A stretch of DNA of 64,000 bases from positions 39,656 through 103,655 of the forward strand of contig NZ_AEPF01000045.1 of the NCBI RefSeq assembly GCF_000193735.1, given 5' to 3'. The DNA is from Neisseria sicca 4320 (GTDB lineage Bacteria; Pseudomonadota; Gammaproteobacteria; Burkholderiales; Neisseriaceae). The notes under the pieces are model-generated. The model worked only from the letters and a program-made list of their open reading frames with translations. It had not been told where the DNA came from and made no database searches. The position numbers and the translations under genes are program-made. This document shows positions 28,828 through 38,681 of this stretch, one piece after another (the stretch's first letter is position 1; the number at the start of each line of letters is the position of its first letter).

Positions 28828-28881
28828 GCTTTTCAGACGATCTCCCGCCTATCCTGCCATCCCGAATACACGAGAAAAACC

Positions 28882-30006
28882 ATGTCCCTGCAAAACCTTT
28901 CCAACATCCGCACCCTTGTCGTCAAAGTCGGTTCCAGCCTCGTTACCGCGGGCGGCAAAGGCATAGACCAAGCCGCACTTGACCGCTGGGCGGCGCAAAT
29001 CGCCGAACTGGGCAAACAAGGCGTGCAAACCGTCCTCGTTTCCAGCGGCGCCATCGCAGAAGGCATCAAACGGCTGGGCTGGAGCAAACGCCCCACCGCC
29101 ATCAACGAACTGCAAGCCGCCGCCGCCGTCGGACAAACCGGCATCGCCCAAGCCTACGAAGCCGCGTTCGCACCGCACGGCATCCGCACCGCCCAAATCC
29201 TGCTCACCCACGACGACCTGAGCAACCGCACCCGCTACCTCAACGCCCGCAGCACCCTGCAAACCCTGTTGTCCAAAGGCATCGTCCCCGTCATCAACGA
29301 AAACGACACCGTTACCACCGACGAAATCAAACTCGGCGACAACGACACCCTCGGCGCGCTCGTGACCAACCTCATCGAAGCCGACGCCCTTGTCCTTTTG
29401 ACCGACCAAAAAGGTCTGTACGACAGCGACCCGCGCAAAAATCCGCAAGCCAAACTGATTCCGACCATAGCAGCCGACCATCCCGACCTCGAAAGCATGG
29501 CGGGCGGCGCAGGCAGCAGCGTCGGCACCGGCGGCATGTACACCAAAGTGACCGCCGCCAAACGCGCCTCACTCAGCGGAGCCGCCACCGTCGTCGCATG
29601 GGGAGGCGAACCCGACATCCTCGTCCGCCTCAAACAAGGCGAAAGCATAGGCACGCTCTTTACCAGCGCACACAGCCGCGTCGCCGCCCGCAAACAATGG
29701 CTGCTCGGACACGTCCAAACCGCAGGCAGCCTGACCGTCGACAGCGGCGCGGCAAAAGCCCTGACCGAACAACACGCCAGCCTGCTGCCCGTCGGCTGCA
29801 TCCGCGCGGACGGACATTTCCACCGCGGCGAACTCGTCGCCATCCTCGATACCGAGGGCAAAGAAATCGCCCGCGGCCTCACCAATTACAGCAGCGGCGA
29901 AACCGCCAAAATCCTGCAAACCCCGTCCGAGCGCATCGCCGAAAAATTAGGCTACGCCCACGAAGACGAACTCATCCACCGCGACAATATGGCGTCGCAT
30001 GGGTAG
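28882..30006 (+). CDS. proB: Glutamate 5-kinase
   Basis: This 374-residue enzyme catalyses ATP-dependent phosphorylation of glutamate, the first step of proline synthesis. The amino-acid-kinase domain (about 10-265) shows [47 protein letters not shown] and [17 protein letters not shown]-terminal PUA domain (about 280-365) is present. proC lies elsewhere in this window (61894), so the proline genes are not clustered. Strongly GC-rich codon use is typical of the host. Confidence 0.96.
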   Translation: MSLQNLSNIRTLVVKVGSSLVTAGGKGIDQAALDRWAAQIAELGKQGVQTVLVSSGAIAEGIKRLGWSKRPTAINELQAAAAVGQTGIAQAYEAAFAPHGIRTAQILLTHDDLSNRTRYLNARSTLQTLLSKGIVPVINENDTVTTDEIKLGDNDTLGALVTNLIEADALVLLTDQKGLYDSDPRKNPQAKLIPTIAADHPDLESMAGGAGSSVGTGGMYTKVTAAKRASLSGAATVVAWGGEPDILVRLKQGESIGTLFTSAHSRVAARKQWLLGHVQTAGSLTVDSGAAKALTEQHASLLPVGCIRADGHFHRGELVAILDTEGKEIARGLTNYSSGETAKILQTPSERIAEKLGYAHEDELIHRDNMASHG

Positions 30007-30027
30007 GGAAGGAAAAGTAAATATATA

Positions 30028-30066
30028 AGGTCGTCTGAAACTCAACAATGCGGTTTCAGACGACCT
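30028..30066 (+). terminator. Inverted DUS pair, probable proB terminator
   Basis: AGGTCGTCTGAAA and TTTCAGACGACCT flank a 13-base loop, 21 bases after the proB stop. Confidence 0.7.
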
Positions 30067-30264
30067 GTGGTTTGTCTGGGCAGGAAATTCAGGTTGCAGG
30101 CCGGATATCCGTATTCGGTGGAGCGGTTGAGGTTTTCCCTGCTTCTTCACGACGATGAAATGTCGGCTTTGGAAATTCGATTTGCCGCTTCGAATCCGGT
30201 TAAAACGATAGCGGATGAACATTTAGCTAAATGACTTTATTTTCAATACGCAAATTATCGGGTA

Positions 30265-30373
30265 TCGTCATTCCCGCGCAGGCGGGAATCCATTTTTGAA
30301 ACTCAGAAACTGTTTTTCAAATCAAGGTTTCTCAAGTTTTACGATGGATTCCCGCCTGCGCGGGAATGACGGA
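30265..30373. repeat. dRS3-bounded repeat element
   Basis: Palindromes at 30270-30289 and 30348-30367 form inverted ends CGTCATTCCC/GGGAATGACGG around about 58 bases. It is separated by only 30 bases from the Correia element. Confidence 0.85.
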
Positions 30374-30403
30374 ATTTGATGGCATGCCGGATTTAAAGTT
30401 AAG

Positions 30404-30510
30404 TATAGTGGATTAAATTTAAACCAGTACAGCGTTGCCTCGCCTTGCCGTACTATTTGTACTGTCTGCGGCTTCGTCGCCTTGTACTGATTTAAATTTA
30501 ATCCACTATA
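30404..30510. mobile_element. Short-form Correia element (about 107 bp)
   Basis: Inverted ends TATAGTGGATTAA and TTAATCCACTATA bound an interior with GCGTTGCCTCGCCTTGCCGTAC and GTACTGTCTGCGGCTTCGTCGCC. The central part present in the 155-bp element at 4560 is absent, matching the known internal-deletion class. It ends 135 bases before the photolyase start and could provide promoter elements; this is inference. Confidence 0.93.
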
Positions 30511-30644
30511 TGTTTGCTATAGCTGCGTTATTCCGAATCCACTTTATCTGTTATCTGCTTAAAGACCGTCTGAAAACCGTCCGCCTTGTTTTCACAAAAT
30601 TTCTGCTAAAATCAAACGCCTTATCCCTTTCAGACGACATCGCC

Positions 30645-31928
30645 ATGCAAGCACATACATTGGTCTGGTTCCGCCGCAACCTGCGCATACGCGACAACGC
30701 CGCTCTGTCCGCCGCCGTGAAACGGGAATTGCCTGTGGCAGGCGTGTGGGTGGCGCAGGGGTCGTCTGAAATCCCCAATCCGCGTCAGGATTGGTTTCAT
30801 TATCAGGCGGCGGCGGCTTTGCATGGATCGTTGGCGGCGCGCGGCGTGGCTTTGTATGTGGTGAACCGTGTGGAAGAATTGCCTGCTTTGGCGGCGCGGT
30901 TGAATGTTCAGACCGTAATTGCAGACGAAGCATATACGTCGTCTGAAATCGGGCAAGATAACCGCATTTGGCGGATTTTGGATGAACAAGGCGTTGCGTT
31001 CGAGCGTGTTAACGACCTTGCCGTATTCGCCAAGGCAGACATCATGGGCAGCCACGGCGCGCCTTATACCGACTTCCCGCATTATAAAGAAGCGTGGCTG
31101 GCTTTGTTTCGGCAGCGGTTCGGCGGGCAGGATGCAGTTTGCCGTCAAACCGAAATTTTTCAGACGACCTCAGCCGAAATGCCGCCGTTTCCTGCGTGGA
31201 ACGGGCAACAGGATATGGTTTCCGCACAGCGCGGCGGCGAAGATGAAGCGGACAAACAATGGCGGCAGTTTGAAGAAAATATCGGGTTTTATCCGATTAT
31301 GAAGGATTTCCCTGCCAGAAAAGGCACCAGCCGCTTGAGCGCATATTTGAGCGCAGGCTGCATTTCGCCGCGCGTGTTGGCGGTCGAAACCGCAGGGCAG
31401 GGCGCAGATACTTGGTTGGACAACTTGATACGGCGCGATTTCTATCAGCAGCTTGCCTATCACCGCGCCCGCATCGAGCCTGAATCCGATGCCGTGTCTG
31501 CAACGTTTTCAGACGACCTGACAGAACGCTGGCGGCAGGGAGAAACAGGTTTTCCGCTCATCGACGCCGCCATGCGCAGCCTGAAATCGAGCGGCTGGCT
31601 GCATCCCGCCCTGCGCTCCCTGACAGCAGAGTTTTTGTGCGGCATCCTGCATCAACCGTCCGAACCCGGCATCGCTTGGTTCGCCGCGCAGCAAACCGAT
31701 TTCGACCCCGCGTTGAACGAAGGTAACTGGCAAACCGCCGCCCGCAACGCCCGCCGGCGTCCCATCGATATTATCCAAACCGCCCGACGGCTCGACCCCG
31801 ACGGCACATTCGTCCGCCGCCATATCCCCGAGTTGGTGCACTTACCCGTCAACCTCGTCCACACCCCGTGGCTCGCCTCGTCTGAAATTGATGCACACGG
31901 CTATCCGTCGCCCGTCGTCGCGCCTTAA
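30645..31928 (+). CDS. phrB: Deoxyribodipyrimidine photolyase
   Basis: This 427-residue flavoprotein repairs cyclobutane pyrimidine dimers using blue light. The N-terminal antenna domain begins HTLVWFRRNLRIRDNAAL. The C-terminal FAD domain contains GTSRLSAYLSAGCISPR, WLDNLIRRDFYQQLAYH, TGFPLIDAAMRSLKSSGWLHPALR and the tail NARRRPIDIIQTARRLDPDGTFVRR. The frame is open back to 30435, but those codons come from Correia DNA; ATG 30645 is the normal start. Four exact DUS 10-mers lie inside the gene, an unusually high density. Confidence 0.94.
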   Translation: MQAHTLVWFRRNLRIRDNAALSAAVKRELPVAGVWVAQGSSEIPNPRQDWFHYQAAAALHGSLAARGVALYVVNRVEELPALAARLNVQTVIADEAYTSSEIGQDNRIWRILDEQGVAFERVNDLAVFAKADIMGSHGAPYTDFPHYKEAWLALFRQRFGGQDAVCRQTEIFQTTSAEMPPFPAWNGQQDMVSAQRGGEDEADKQWRQFEENIGFYPIMKDFPARKGTSRLSAYLSAGCISPRVLAVETAGQGADTWLDNLIRRDFYQQLAYHRARIEPESDAVSATFSDDLTERWRQGETGFPLIDAAMRSLKSSGWLHPALRSLTAEFLCGILHQPSEPGIAWFAAQQTDFDPALNEGNWQTAARNARRRPIDIIQTARRLDPDGTFVRRHIPELVHLPVNLVHTPWLASSEIDAHGYPSPVVAP

Positions 31929-31967
31929 AGGTCGTCTGAAAGCAGTATTGGGGGTTTCAGACGACCT
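31929..31967 (+). terminator. Inverted DUS pair, probable phr terminator
   Basis: AGGTCGTCTGAAA and TTTCAGACGACCT flank a short loop immediately at the photolyase stop codon. Confidence 0.7.
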
Positions 31968-32051
31968 TGCCTTCAATCCTGTCAGTATTGGCTGATTCCC
32001 GTTACAATACCGCCCGATAAACCTAAAAATCTCAACAAGATAGCCCCAATC

Positions 32052-33197
32052 ATGAACGCCTCACAACGCGAACGCTTCGTCAAACGCTGGCTCGATTCCT
32101 ACGAACGCTACCGCTACCGCCGCCTTATACACGCCGTCCGACTCGGACTTGCCGTACTGTTCGCCACCCTGCTCGCCAAGCTTCTCCACCTCCAACACGG
32201 CGAATGGATAGGCATGACCGTGTTCGTCGTACTCGGCATGCTTCAATTTCAAGGCGCGATTTATTCCAAAGCCGTCGAACGCATGCTCGGCACCGTCATC
32301 GGTTTGGGCGCGGGTTTGACCGTATTGTGGCTCAACCAGCACTACTTCCATGGCGGCATTCTTTTCTACCTGACCGTCGGCACTGCCAGCGCAGCAGCAG
32401 GTTGGGCGGCGGTCGGCAAAAACGGCTACGTCCCCATGCTTGCCGGACTGACCATGTGCATGCTCATCGGCGACAACAGCAACAACTGGTTCGACAGCGG
32501 CCTTATGCGCGCCATGAACGTCCTGATCGGCGCCGCCATCGCCATCGCCGCCGCCAAACTCCTCCCCTTGCGCTCCACGCTCATGTGGCGGTTTATGCTT
32601 GCCGACAACCTGACCGAATGCGGCAAAATGATTGCCGAAATCAGCAACGGCAAACGCATGACCCGCGAGCGGCTGGAGCAAAACACGGTCAAAATGCGCC
32701 AAATCAACGCCCGCATGGTCAAAAGCCGCAGCCACCTTGCCGCCACATCGGGCGAAAGCCACATCAGCCCCGCCATGATGGAAGCCATGCAGCACGCCCA
32801 CCGCAAAATCGTCAACACCACCGAGCTGCTCCTCACCACTGCCGCCAAGCTGCAAGCCCCCACCCTAAACGAACACGAAATCCGCCTGCTCGACCGCCAT
32901 TTCAACCGCCTCCAACGCGACCTGCGCCTGACTGTCCGCCTCATTAAAGGCCACTACGCCCGCCGCATCCGCATCGATACCTCCATCAATCCCGAGCTGG
33001 GCAAACTTGCCGCCCGCCTCCATTACGAATGGCAGGGCTTCCTCTGGCTCAGCACCAATATGCGCAACGAAATTTCCGCACTCGTCATCCTCCTGCAACG
33101 CAGCCGCCGCAAGTGGCTGGACAAACACGAACTCCAACGCCTGCGCGAACACCTGCGCGAAACCCGCGAAGGCGATTTGGAAGAAGAGGTCGTCTGA
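32052..33197 (+). CDS. FUSC-family inner-membrane protein
   Basis: This 381-residue protein has an N-terminal membrane domain of about six helices (about 25-180) containing EWIGMTVFVVLGMLQFQGAIYSKAVERMLGTVIG, a characteristic FUSC/aromatic-acid-exporter pattern. A long charged cytoplasmic helical region follows to the C-terminus. Relatives are suspected efflux components, but no substrate is known. The protein ends EEEVV, where the stop TGA is supplied by an AGGTCGTCTGA uptake sequence, so the DUS defines the C-terminus. Confidence 0.85.
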   Translation: MNASQRERFVKRWLDSYERYRYRRLIHAVRLGLAVLFATLLAKLLHLQHGEWIGMTVFVVLGMLQFQGAIYSKAVERMLGTVIGLGAGLTVLWLNQHYFHGGILFYLTVGTASAAAGWAAVGKNGYVPMLAGLTMCMLIGDNSNNWFDSGLMRAMNVLIGAAIAIAAAKLLPLRSTLMWRFMLADNLTECGKMIAEISNGKRMTRERLEQNTVKMRQINARMVKSRSHLAATSGESHISPAMMEAMQHAHRKIVNTTELLLTTAAKLQAPTLNEHEIRLLDRHFNRLQRDLRLTVRLIKGHYARRIRIDTSINPELGKLAARLHYEWQGFLWLSTNMRNEISALVILLQRSRRKWLDKHELQRLREHLRETREGDLEEEVV

Positions 33198-33251
33198 AAA
33201 CGTCCGACTGATGATACAATTTCACCCGAATATCCCACTTGGAACACGGTC

Positions 33252-33701
33252 ATGAGTCTCTACGCCATCGCCCACATCATCCACCTCTATTGCGCCATCG
33301 CCTTTGTCGGCGGCGTATTTTTCGAAATGCTGGTTTTGTCCGTCATGCACACCGGCCGCGTCTCACGCGAATCGCGCCGAGAAGTCGAACGCGCCATGTC
33401 CTACCGCGCCGTCCGCGTTATGCCGCCCGTCGTCATTACGCTTTTCATCAGCGGCATCGTCATGGTATTCAACCGATACCTGCCCTTTTTGAGCCAACCC
33501 TTCGCCACCTCATTCGGTACGCTCCTCACCCTCAAAATCCTGTTGGCAGTCAGCGTCCTCGTCCATTTCGCTATCGCCGTCGTCAAAATGGCACGGCACA
33601 CCCTGACCGTCGGCTGGTCCAAATACATCCACGCCGTCGTATTTTCCCATATGCTGTTTATCGTATTTTTCGCTAAAGCCATGTTTTACTTGTCTTGGTA
33701 A
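33252..33701 (+). CDS. CopD-like four-helix membrane protein
   Basis: This 149-residue protein has four predicted membrane helices. Conserved-looking histidines lie in the first (AIAHIIHLYCAIAFVGGVFFE) and last (YIHAVVFSHMLFIVFFA) helices and could bind metal or heme. The layout resembles the CopD/DUF2269-type family. It follows the FUSC gene by 54 bases on the same strand, so the two may be co-transcribed. Any role in copper handling is inference. Confidence 0.65.
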   Translation: MSLYAIAHIIHLYCAIAFVGGVFFEMLVLSVMHTGRVSRESRREVERAMSYRAVRVMPPVVITLFISGIVMVFNRYLPFLSQPFATSFGTLLTLKILLAVSVLVHFAIAVVKMARHTLTVGWSKYIHAVVFSHMLFIVFFAKAMFYLSW

Positions 33702-33781
33702 GCTGTTTTCAGACGACCTTTCCCCGACGGGTCGTCTGAAAAGCCGCCATCCAACCACCTCATCACAAGGAATCCGAATAC

Positions 33782-34749
33782 ATGACCGAACACCCTTCCG
33801 TCGGCTCCCCCCTTTTCTACGGCGTGTTCTTCGCCGCTGTTTTTATCATGATCATCATCGACATGCTCTCGCTTAAAAAAAGCGGCGCGCATAAAGTCAG
33901 TGTCAAAGAAGCCGTCGCCTGGAGTTGCGTCTGGATCGCCGTATCCTGTGCCTTCGCAGGCTGGCTCTATTTCGAGCTGGCAGGCAACCCCCTTTATGGC
34001 GCCGTCGTTGCCAAAGAAAAACCCTCGAATTTTTCACCGGCTACATCCTCGAAAAATCCCTTGCCGTTGACAACATCTTTGTTTTCCTGATGATTTTCGG
34101 TTACTTCAAAGTTTCCCCGAAATACCAGCACCGCGTCCTCCTTTACGGCGTGTTCGGCGCCATCGTCCTGCGCGCCCTCATGATTTTTATCGGCGCGGCA
34201 CTGGTGCAGCGGTTCGAATGGATTCTCTACATTTTCGGCGCATTCCTCGTCTATACCGGCATCCATATGATGAAACCGGAATCCGAAGAAGAGGACCTCT
34301 CGCAAAACAAGATTTTGGGCTGGCTTAAAAAAGTCATCCCCGTCAGCCATCAGTTTGAAGGCGAAAAATTCTTTACTGTCGAAAACGGCAAGCGCATCGC
34401 CACCCCGCTTTTGCTCGTCCTCATCATGATAGAGTTGAGCGACGTCATCTTCGCCGTCGACAGCATTCCCGCCGTCTTCGCCGTAACTACCGACCCCTTC
34501 ATCGTCCTCACCTCCAACATCTTCGCCATACTCGGGCTGCGTGCCATGTATTTCCTGCTTGCCGATGTCGCCGACCGTTTCATCTTCCTCAAATACGGCC
34601 TCGCCTTCGTCTTGAGCTTCATCGGCATCAAAATGCTGATTATGCACTGGGTGCACATTCCCATCTCCATTTCCCTCTCCGTCGTCTTCGGCGCACTGGG
34701 CGCATCCATCCTCACTTCGCTGGTGTACACGCGTCAGCAGCAGAAATAA
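33782..34749 (+). pseudogene. terC: TerC-family (Alx-like) membrane protein, frameshifted
   Basis: Frame 1 runs from the ATG at 33782 (FFAAVFIMIIIDMLSL, AVAWSCVWIAVSCAFAG) to a stop at 34090. From about 34020 the homology continues in the -1 frame (KTLEFFTGYILEKSLAVDNIFVFLMIF to YTRQQQK), ending at 34749. Adding one A to the run of five A at 34017-34021 would restore a 322-residue TerC protein, the normal Alx length. Known relatives export Mn2+ across the inner membrane. The membrane Asp/Glu residues (SLAVDNIF, ELSDVIFAVDSIPA) are intact. The lesion may be a true mutation, phase variation at the A tract, or a sequence error. A DUS-pair terminator follows. Confidence 0.88.
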
Positions 34750-34766
34750 GTTTGGCGGATAAAGGA

Positions 34767-34810
34767 AGGTCGTCTGAAAGCGGAAAAACCGTTTTCAGAC
34801 GACCTTTTTT
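34767..34810 (+). terminator. Inverted DUS pair with T run after terC
   Basis: AGGTCGTCTGAAAGCGG-AAAAA-CCGTTTTCAGACGACCT has an extended stem and ends in six T, a strong rho-independent terminator. The following 190 or so bases (to frr) hold no gene and should carry the frr promoter. Confidence 0.85.
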
Positions 34811-35003
34811 GTTGACGCAGCCCCCTATGCATCCCATTTGTAACGGCATTTAAATATCGGTTAAGAAACAAGGCCCAAAACCGCCCCTGCCTTGTCGGAA
34901 TCGCCGAATGACGGTACTATGCGCAGTTAACAGCTTGATTGCCGTTCGGATGGTCATGCGTCCGGGCGGGGTTTTAAATTCAGTATCTTATTGAAAGCAT
35001 AAA

Positions 35004-35561
35004 ATGATTAACGATATTCAAAAAACAGCGGAAAGCAAAATGCAGCGCTCGGTAGAAGTGCTGAAAGAGAATTTGGCGAAAGTGCGTACCGGCCGTGCGC
35101 ATACCGGTCTGTTGGACCAAGTGGAAGTCGAATACTGGGGCAGCATGGTTCCGGTCAGCCAAGTGGCCAACGTAACGCTTTTGGACGCGCGCACCATCGG
35201 CGTGAAACCTTTTGAAAGCAATATGGCGGCGAAAGTCGAGAAAGCCATCCGCGATTCAAACTTGGGTCTGAACCCGGCAGCCGTCGGCGACTTGATCCGC
35301 GTGCCGATGCCTATGCTGACCGAAGAGCGCCGTAAAGATTTGATTAAAGTCGTACGCAGCGAAGCGGAAGAAGGGCGTGTATCCATCCGCAACGTGCGCC
35401 GCGATGCAAACGATCACATCAAAAAACTCCTGAAAGACAAAGAAATTTCCGAAGACGAAGCACGTCGCGGTGAAGAGGCGGTTCAAAAACTGACCGACAA
35501 ATACATCGCCGAAGCCGATAAAACGCTGGCTGCCAAAGAAGAAGATTTGATGGCGATTTAA
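35004..35561 (+). CDS. frr: Ribosome recycling factor
   Basis: This 185-residue protein splits post-termination ribosomes together with EF-G. The full two-domain RRF is present: the helical bundle ([26 protein letters not shown] and the C-terminal [26 protein letters not shown]) and the central beta domain with [22 protein letters not shown]. It heads the cluster frr-uppS-cdsA-dxr-rseP-bamA. pyrH, often its upstream neighbour, is absent here. Confidence 0.97.
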   Translation: MINDIQKTAESKMQRSVEVLKENLAKVRTGRAHTGLLDQVEVEYWGSMVPVSQVANVTLLDARTIGVKPFESNMAAKVEKAIRDSNLGLNPAAVGDLIRVPMPMLTEERRKDLIKVVRSEAEEGRVSIRNVRRDANDHIKKLLKDKEISEDEARRGEEAVQKLTDKYIAEADKTLAAKEEDLMAI

Positions 35562-35618
35562 ACCCTTGTCCGCGGCGTTTCAGACGACCTTTGAACCGCC
35601 GCGCTGCGAAAGGCAGAG

Positions 35619-36365
35619 ATGAAGAGCAGCACGCAGACCATTTTGGAACATACTTCGGTTCCGAAGCATATCGCCGTGATTATGGATGGCAACGGCCGTT
35701 GGGCGAAAAAGCGTTTCCTTCCCCGCGTGATGGGGCATAAACGCGGCTTGGACGCGTTGGAAAATATGGTGAAGCATTGCGCCAAACTGGGTGTGCAATA
35801 TCTGACCGTGTTTGCCTTTTCGACTGAAAACTGGCGCCGCCCCGAAGACGAAGTGTCGTTCCTGATGGGGCTGTTTTTGCAGGCTTTGCAAAAGCAGGTG
35901 CGCCGTCTGCACGAAAACAATATGCGCCTGAAAGTGTTGGGCAGCCGCGAACGCTTCAACCGGCAGATTCTGCAAGGCATCGAAGAGGCGGAAGCCTTGA
36001 CGGCAAACAATACCGGTCTGACCCTGAGCATCGCTGCGGATTACGGCGGCCGCTGGGATATTTTGCAGGCGGCAAACAAACTGATTGCCGAAGGCGTATC
36101 CGAGATTACGGAAGACGCGCTGGCGAAACACTTGATGCTGGGCGATGCGCCCGAGCCGGATTTGTTTATCCGCACCGGTGGCGAAACGCGCATCAGCAAT
36201 TTCCTGCTTTGGCAGATGGCGTATGCCGAACTTTATTTTACCGATACCCTGTGGCCCGATTTTGACAGCAAAGCCTTGGATGATGCTGTCGCCTCGTTCC
36301 AAAAACGCGAACGGCGCTTCGGCCGCACTTCGGAACAGCTGCCGGTAGAGCAGCAAAGGGGTTAA
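35619..36365 (+). CDS. uppS: Undecaprenyl pyrophosphate synthase (cis-prenyltransferase)
   Basis: This 248-residue enzyme condenses isopentenyl diphosphate onto farnesyl diphosphate to make the C55 carrier for cell-wall and LPS sugars. The active-site block MDGNGRWAK (residues 22-30, catalytic D23) is present, as are the FAFSTENWRRP loop and the C-terminal PDLFIRTGGETRISNFLLWQMAYAEL signature. It ends 2 bases before cdsA. Confidence 0.97.
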   Translation: MKSSTQTILEHTSVPKHIAVIMDGNGRWAKKRFLPRVMGHKRGLDALENMVKHCAKLGVQYLTVFAFSTENWRRPEDEVSFLMGLFLQALQKQVRRLHENNMRLKVLGSRERFNRQILQGIEEAEALTANNTGLTLSIAADYGGRWDILQAANKLIAEGVSEITEDALAKHLMLGDAPEPDLFIRTGGETRISNFLLWQMAYAELYFTDTLWPDFDSKALDDAVASFQKRERRFGRTSEQLPVEQQRG

Positions 36366-36367
36366 AA

Positions 36368-37162
36368 ATGTTGAAACAACGGATTATCACGGCGCTGTGG
36401 ATGCTGCCGTTGATGCTCGGTATGCTGTTTTACGCGCCGCAATGGCTGTGGGCGGCATTTTGCGGATTGATTTCTCTGGTTACGCTGTGGGAATACGCTC
36501 GCATGAGCGGACTGGAAAAACTGAAAACCAATCATTATCTCGCTGCGACGCTGGTGTTCGGCGTGATTGCCTACGCAGGCGGTTGGATGCTGCCGGATAT
36601 CGTCTGGTACGCTGTTTTGGCGTTTTGGCTGGTCGTCATGCCTTTGTGGCTGAAATTCAAATGGAAATTGAACGGCGGCTGGCAGGCTTATACTGTCGGC
36701 TGGCTTTTGGTTATGCCGTTTTGGTTCGCACTCATGTCCCTGCGTCCGCATCCCGATTATGCCTTGTCGCTGCTTGCCGTGATGGGTTTGGTGTGGGTTG
36801 CCGATGTTTTTGCGTATTTCAGCGGCAAAGCGTTCGGCAAACACAAAATCGCACCGACCGTCAGCCCCGGTAAAAGCTGGGAAGGCGCAATCGGCGGCGC
36901 GATTTGCGTGGCAGTGTATATGACTGTGGTGTGGTGGTCAGGTTGGCTGACGTTTAACGCAGGCTGGTTCAATACCGTGTTAATCGGTTTGGTTTTGACC
37001 GCTGTCAGCGTATGCGGCGACCTGTTGGAAAGCTGGCTCAAACGCGCGGCGGGCATTAAAGACAGCAGCAATCTGCTGCCCGGCCACGGTGGCGTGTTCG
37101 ACCGCGTGGACAGCCTGATTGCCGTTGTCAGCGTCTATGCCGCCTTTGCGAGTTTGTTCTGA
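36368..37162 (+). CDS. cdsA: Phosphatidate cytidylyltransferase
   Basis: This 264-residue integral membrane enzyme has about eight helices and makes CDP-diacylglycerol from CTP and phosphatidate. The family signature near the C-terminus is intact: [37 protein letters not shown]. The conserved block [18 protein letters not shown] precedes it. It is coupled to uppS (2-base gap). Confidence 0.96.
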   Translation: MLKQRIITALWMLPLMLGMLFYAPQWLWAAFCGLISLVTLWEYARMSGLEKLKTNHYLAATLVFGVIAYAGGWMLPDIVWYAVLAFWLVVMPLWLKFKWKLNGGWQAYTVGWLLVMPFWFALMSLRPHPDYALSLLAVMGLVWVADVFAYFSGKAFGKHKIAPTVSPGKSWEGAIGGAICVAVYMTVVWWSGWLTFNAGWFNTVLIGLVLTAVSVCGDLLESWLKRAAGIKDSSNLLPGHGGVFDRVDSLIAVVSVYAAFASLF

Positions 37163-37284
37163 AGCGGTTAAAAATCGTTGGAAAACATCAAACACAATAT
37201 CGAATAAGCGTTTTCAGACGACCTTTCCGACCTCAAGCCCAAAGGTCGTCTGAAATCCCGAAGCAGTACATTAAAGAACACACC

Positions 37285-38469
37285 ATGACACCACAAGTCC
37301 TGACCATATTAGGCAGTACCGGCAGCATAGGCGAAAGCACGCTGGACGTTGTCTCCCGCCACCCCGAAAAATTCCGCGTATTCGCGTTGGCGGGGCATAA
37401 GCAGGTTGAGAAACTGGCGGCGCAATGCCGGACGTTCCGCCCCGAATATGCCGTCGTCGCCGATGCGGAACACGCCGCCCGGCTTGAAGCCCTGTTGAAA
37501 GGCGACGGCACGGCGACGCAGGTTTTGCACGGTGCGCAGGCATTGGTTGATGTTGCCTCTGCCGACGAAGTCAGCGGCGTCATGTGCGCCATCGTCGGTG
37601 CGGCGGGGCTGCCTTCCGCGCTTGCAGCGGCGCAAAAAGGCAAAACCATTTATCTGGCGAACAAAGAGACGCTGGTAGTTTCCGGCGCGTTGTTTATGGA
37701 AACCGCGCGCGCAAACGGCGCAGCAGTGTTGCCCATCGACAGCGAACACAACGCCATTTTCCAAGTTTTGCCGCGCGATTACACAGGTCGTCTGAACGAA
37801 CACGGCATCCGTTCGATTATCCTGACCGCTTCCGGCGGTCCGTTTCTGACGACCGATTTAGGCACGTTCGACAGCATTACGCCCGCGCAAGCGGTCAAAC
37901 ACCCCAATTGGAGCATGGGGCGCAAAATCTCCGTCGATTCCGCCACCATGATGAACAAAGGTTTGGAGCTGATTGAAGCGCATTGGCTGTTCAACTGCCC
38001 GCCTGATAAACTCGAAGTCGTCATCCATCCGCAATCCGTGATACACAGCATGGTGCGCTACCGCGACGGCTCCGTGCTGGCGCAACTGGGCAATCCCGAT
38101 ATGCGTACGCCCATCGCTTATTGTTTGGGCCTGCCCGAGCGCATTGATTCGGGAGTCGGCGACCTGGATTTCGACACTTTGTCCGCACTGACTTTCCAAA
38201 AGCCCGACTTTGACCGCTTCCCCTGCCTGAAGCTCGCCTATGAAGCTATGAACGCGGGTGGAGCCGCGCCCTGCGTATTGAACGCCGCCAACGAAGCCGC
38301 GGTCGCCGCCTTTTTAGACGGACAGATTAAGTTTACCGACATTGCCAAAACCGTTGCTCACTGTCTTGCACAAGACTTTTCAGACGACCTCGGCAACATC
38401 GAAAACCTGCTGGCGCAAGATGCCGTTACCCGCAGACAGGCGCAGGAATTTATCGCCGCATTGAGATAA
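37285..38469 (+). CDS. dxr: 1-deoxy-D-xylulose 5-phosphate reductoisomerase
   Basis: This 394-residue enzyme converts DXP to methylerythritol phosphate with NADPH, the committed step of the MEP isoprenoid route that feeds UppS. The NADPH site [12 protein letters not shown] is at residues 10-21. [11 protein letters not shown] and [12 protein letters not shown] (metal-binding DSE) and [23 protein letters not shown] are present. Two opposed DUS copies occupy the upstream gap (37211-37256). Confidence 0.97.
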   Translation: MTPQVLTILGSTGSIGESTLDVVSRHPEKFRVFALAGHKQVEKLAAQCRTFRPEYAVVADAEHAARLEALLKGDGTATQVLHGAQALVDVASADEVSGVMCAIVGAAGLPSALAAAQKGKTIYLANKETLVVSGALFMETARANGAAVLPIDSEHNAIFQVLPRDYTGRLNEHGIRSIILTASGGPFLTTDLGTFDSITPAQAVKHPNWSMGRKISVDSATMMNKGLELIEAHWLFNCPPDKLEVVIHPQSVIHSMVRYRDGSVLAQLGNPDMRTPIAYCLGLPERIDSGVGDLDFDTLSALTFQKPDFDRFPCLKLAYEAMNAGGAAPCVLNAANEAAVAAFLDGQIKFTDIAKTVAHCLAQDFSDDLGNIENLLAQDAVTRRQAQEFIAALR

Positions 38470-38681
38470 GCTGCGGCGTCGCGATAAAAAAATGACAGGT
38501 CGTCTGAAAACCCGCCCATCCGTCATGTATGGCGGACAAAACGGCAGACTGACTTTATAATCGGCAAAATAACGCCAATAATATTTTCTACACATTGCGA
38601 ATGCTTTTCAGATGACCCCTGCCTTGATACGTCGTCTGAAACATCGACAACGTCAACCCATACCCAACCAGAGAGATTCTT

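Larger units (their letters stand above)
30007..30644. other. 638-base repeat-rich gap between proB and phr
   Basis: In order: a DUS-pair terminator (30028-30066), about 190 bases with no recognisable feature, a dRS3 element (30265-30373), a short-form Correia element (30404-30510) and two DUS copies in opposite orientation (about 30567 and 30630) immediately before the photolyase start. No gene is credible. Confidence 0.7.

Noticed and set aside
30435..30644. N-terminal extension of photolyase by 70 residues
   Set aside because: It is encoded by the Correia element and DUS repeats; the family start is at 30645.
34010..34025. Programmed -1 ribosomal frameshift to explain terC
   Set aside because: The frame-0 codons GAA AAA do not form an X-XXY-YYZ slippery heptamer and no stimulating structure is evident; a missing A is simpler.
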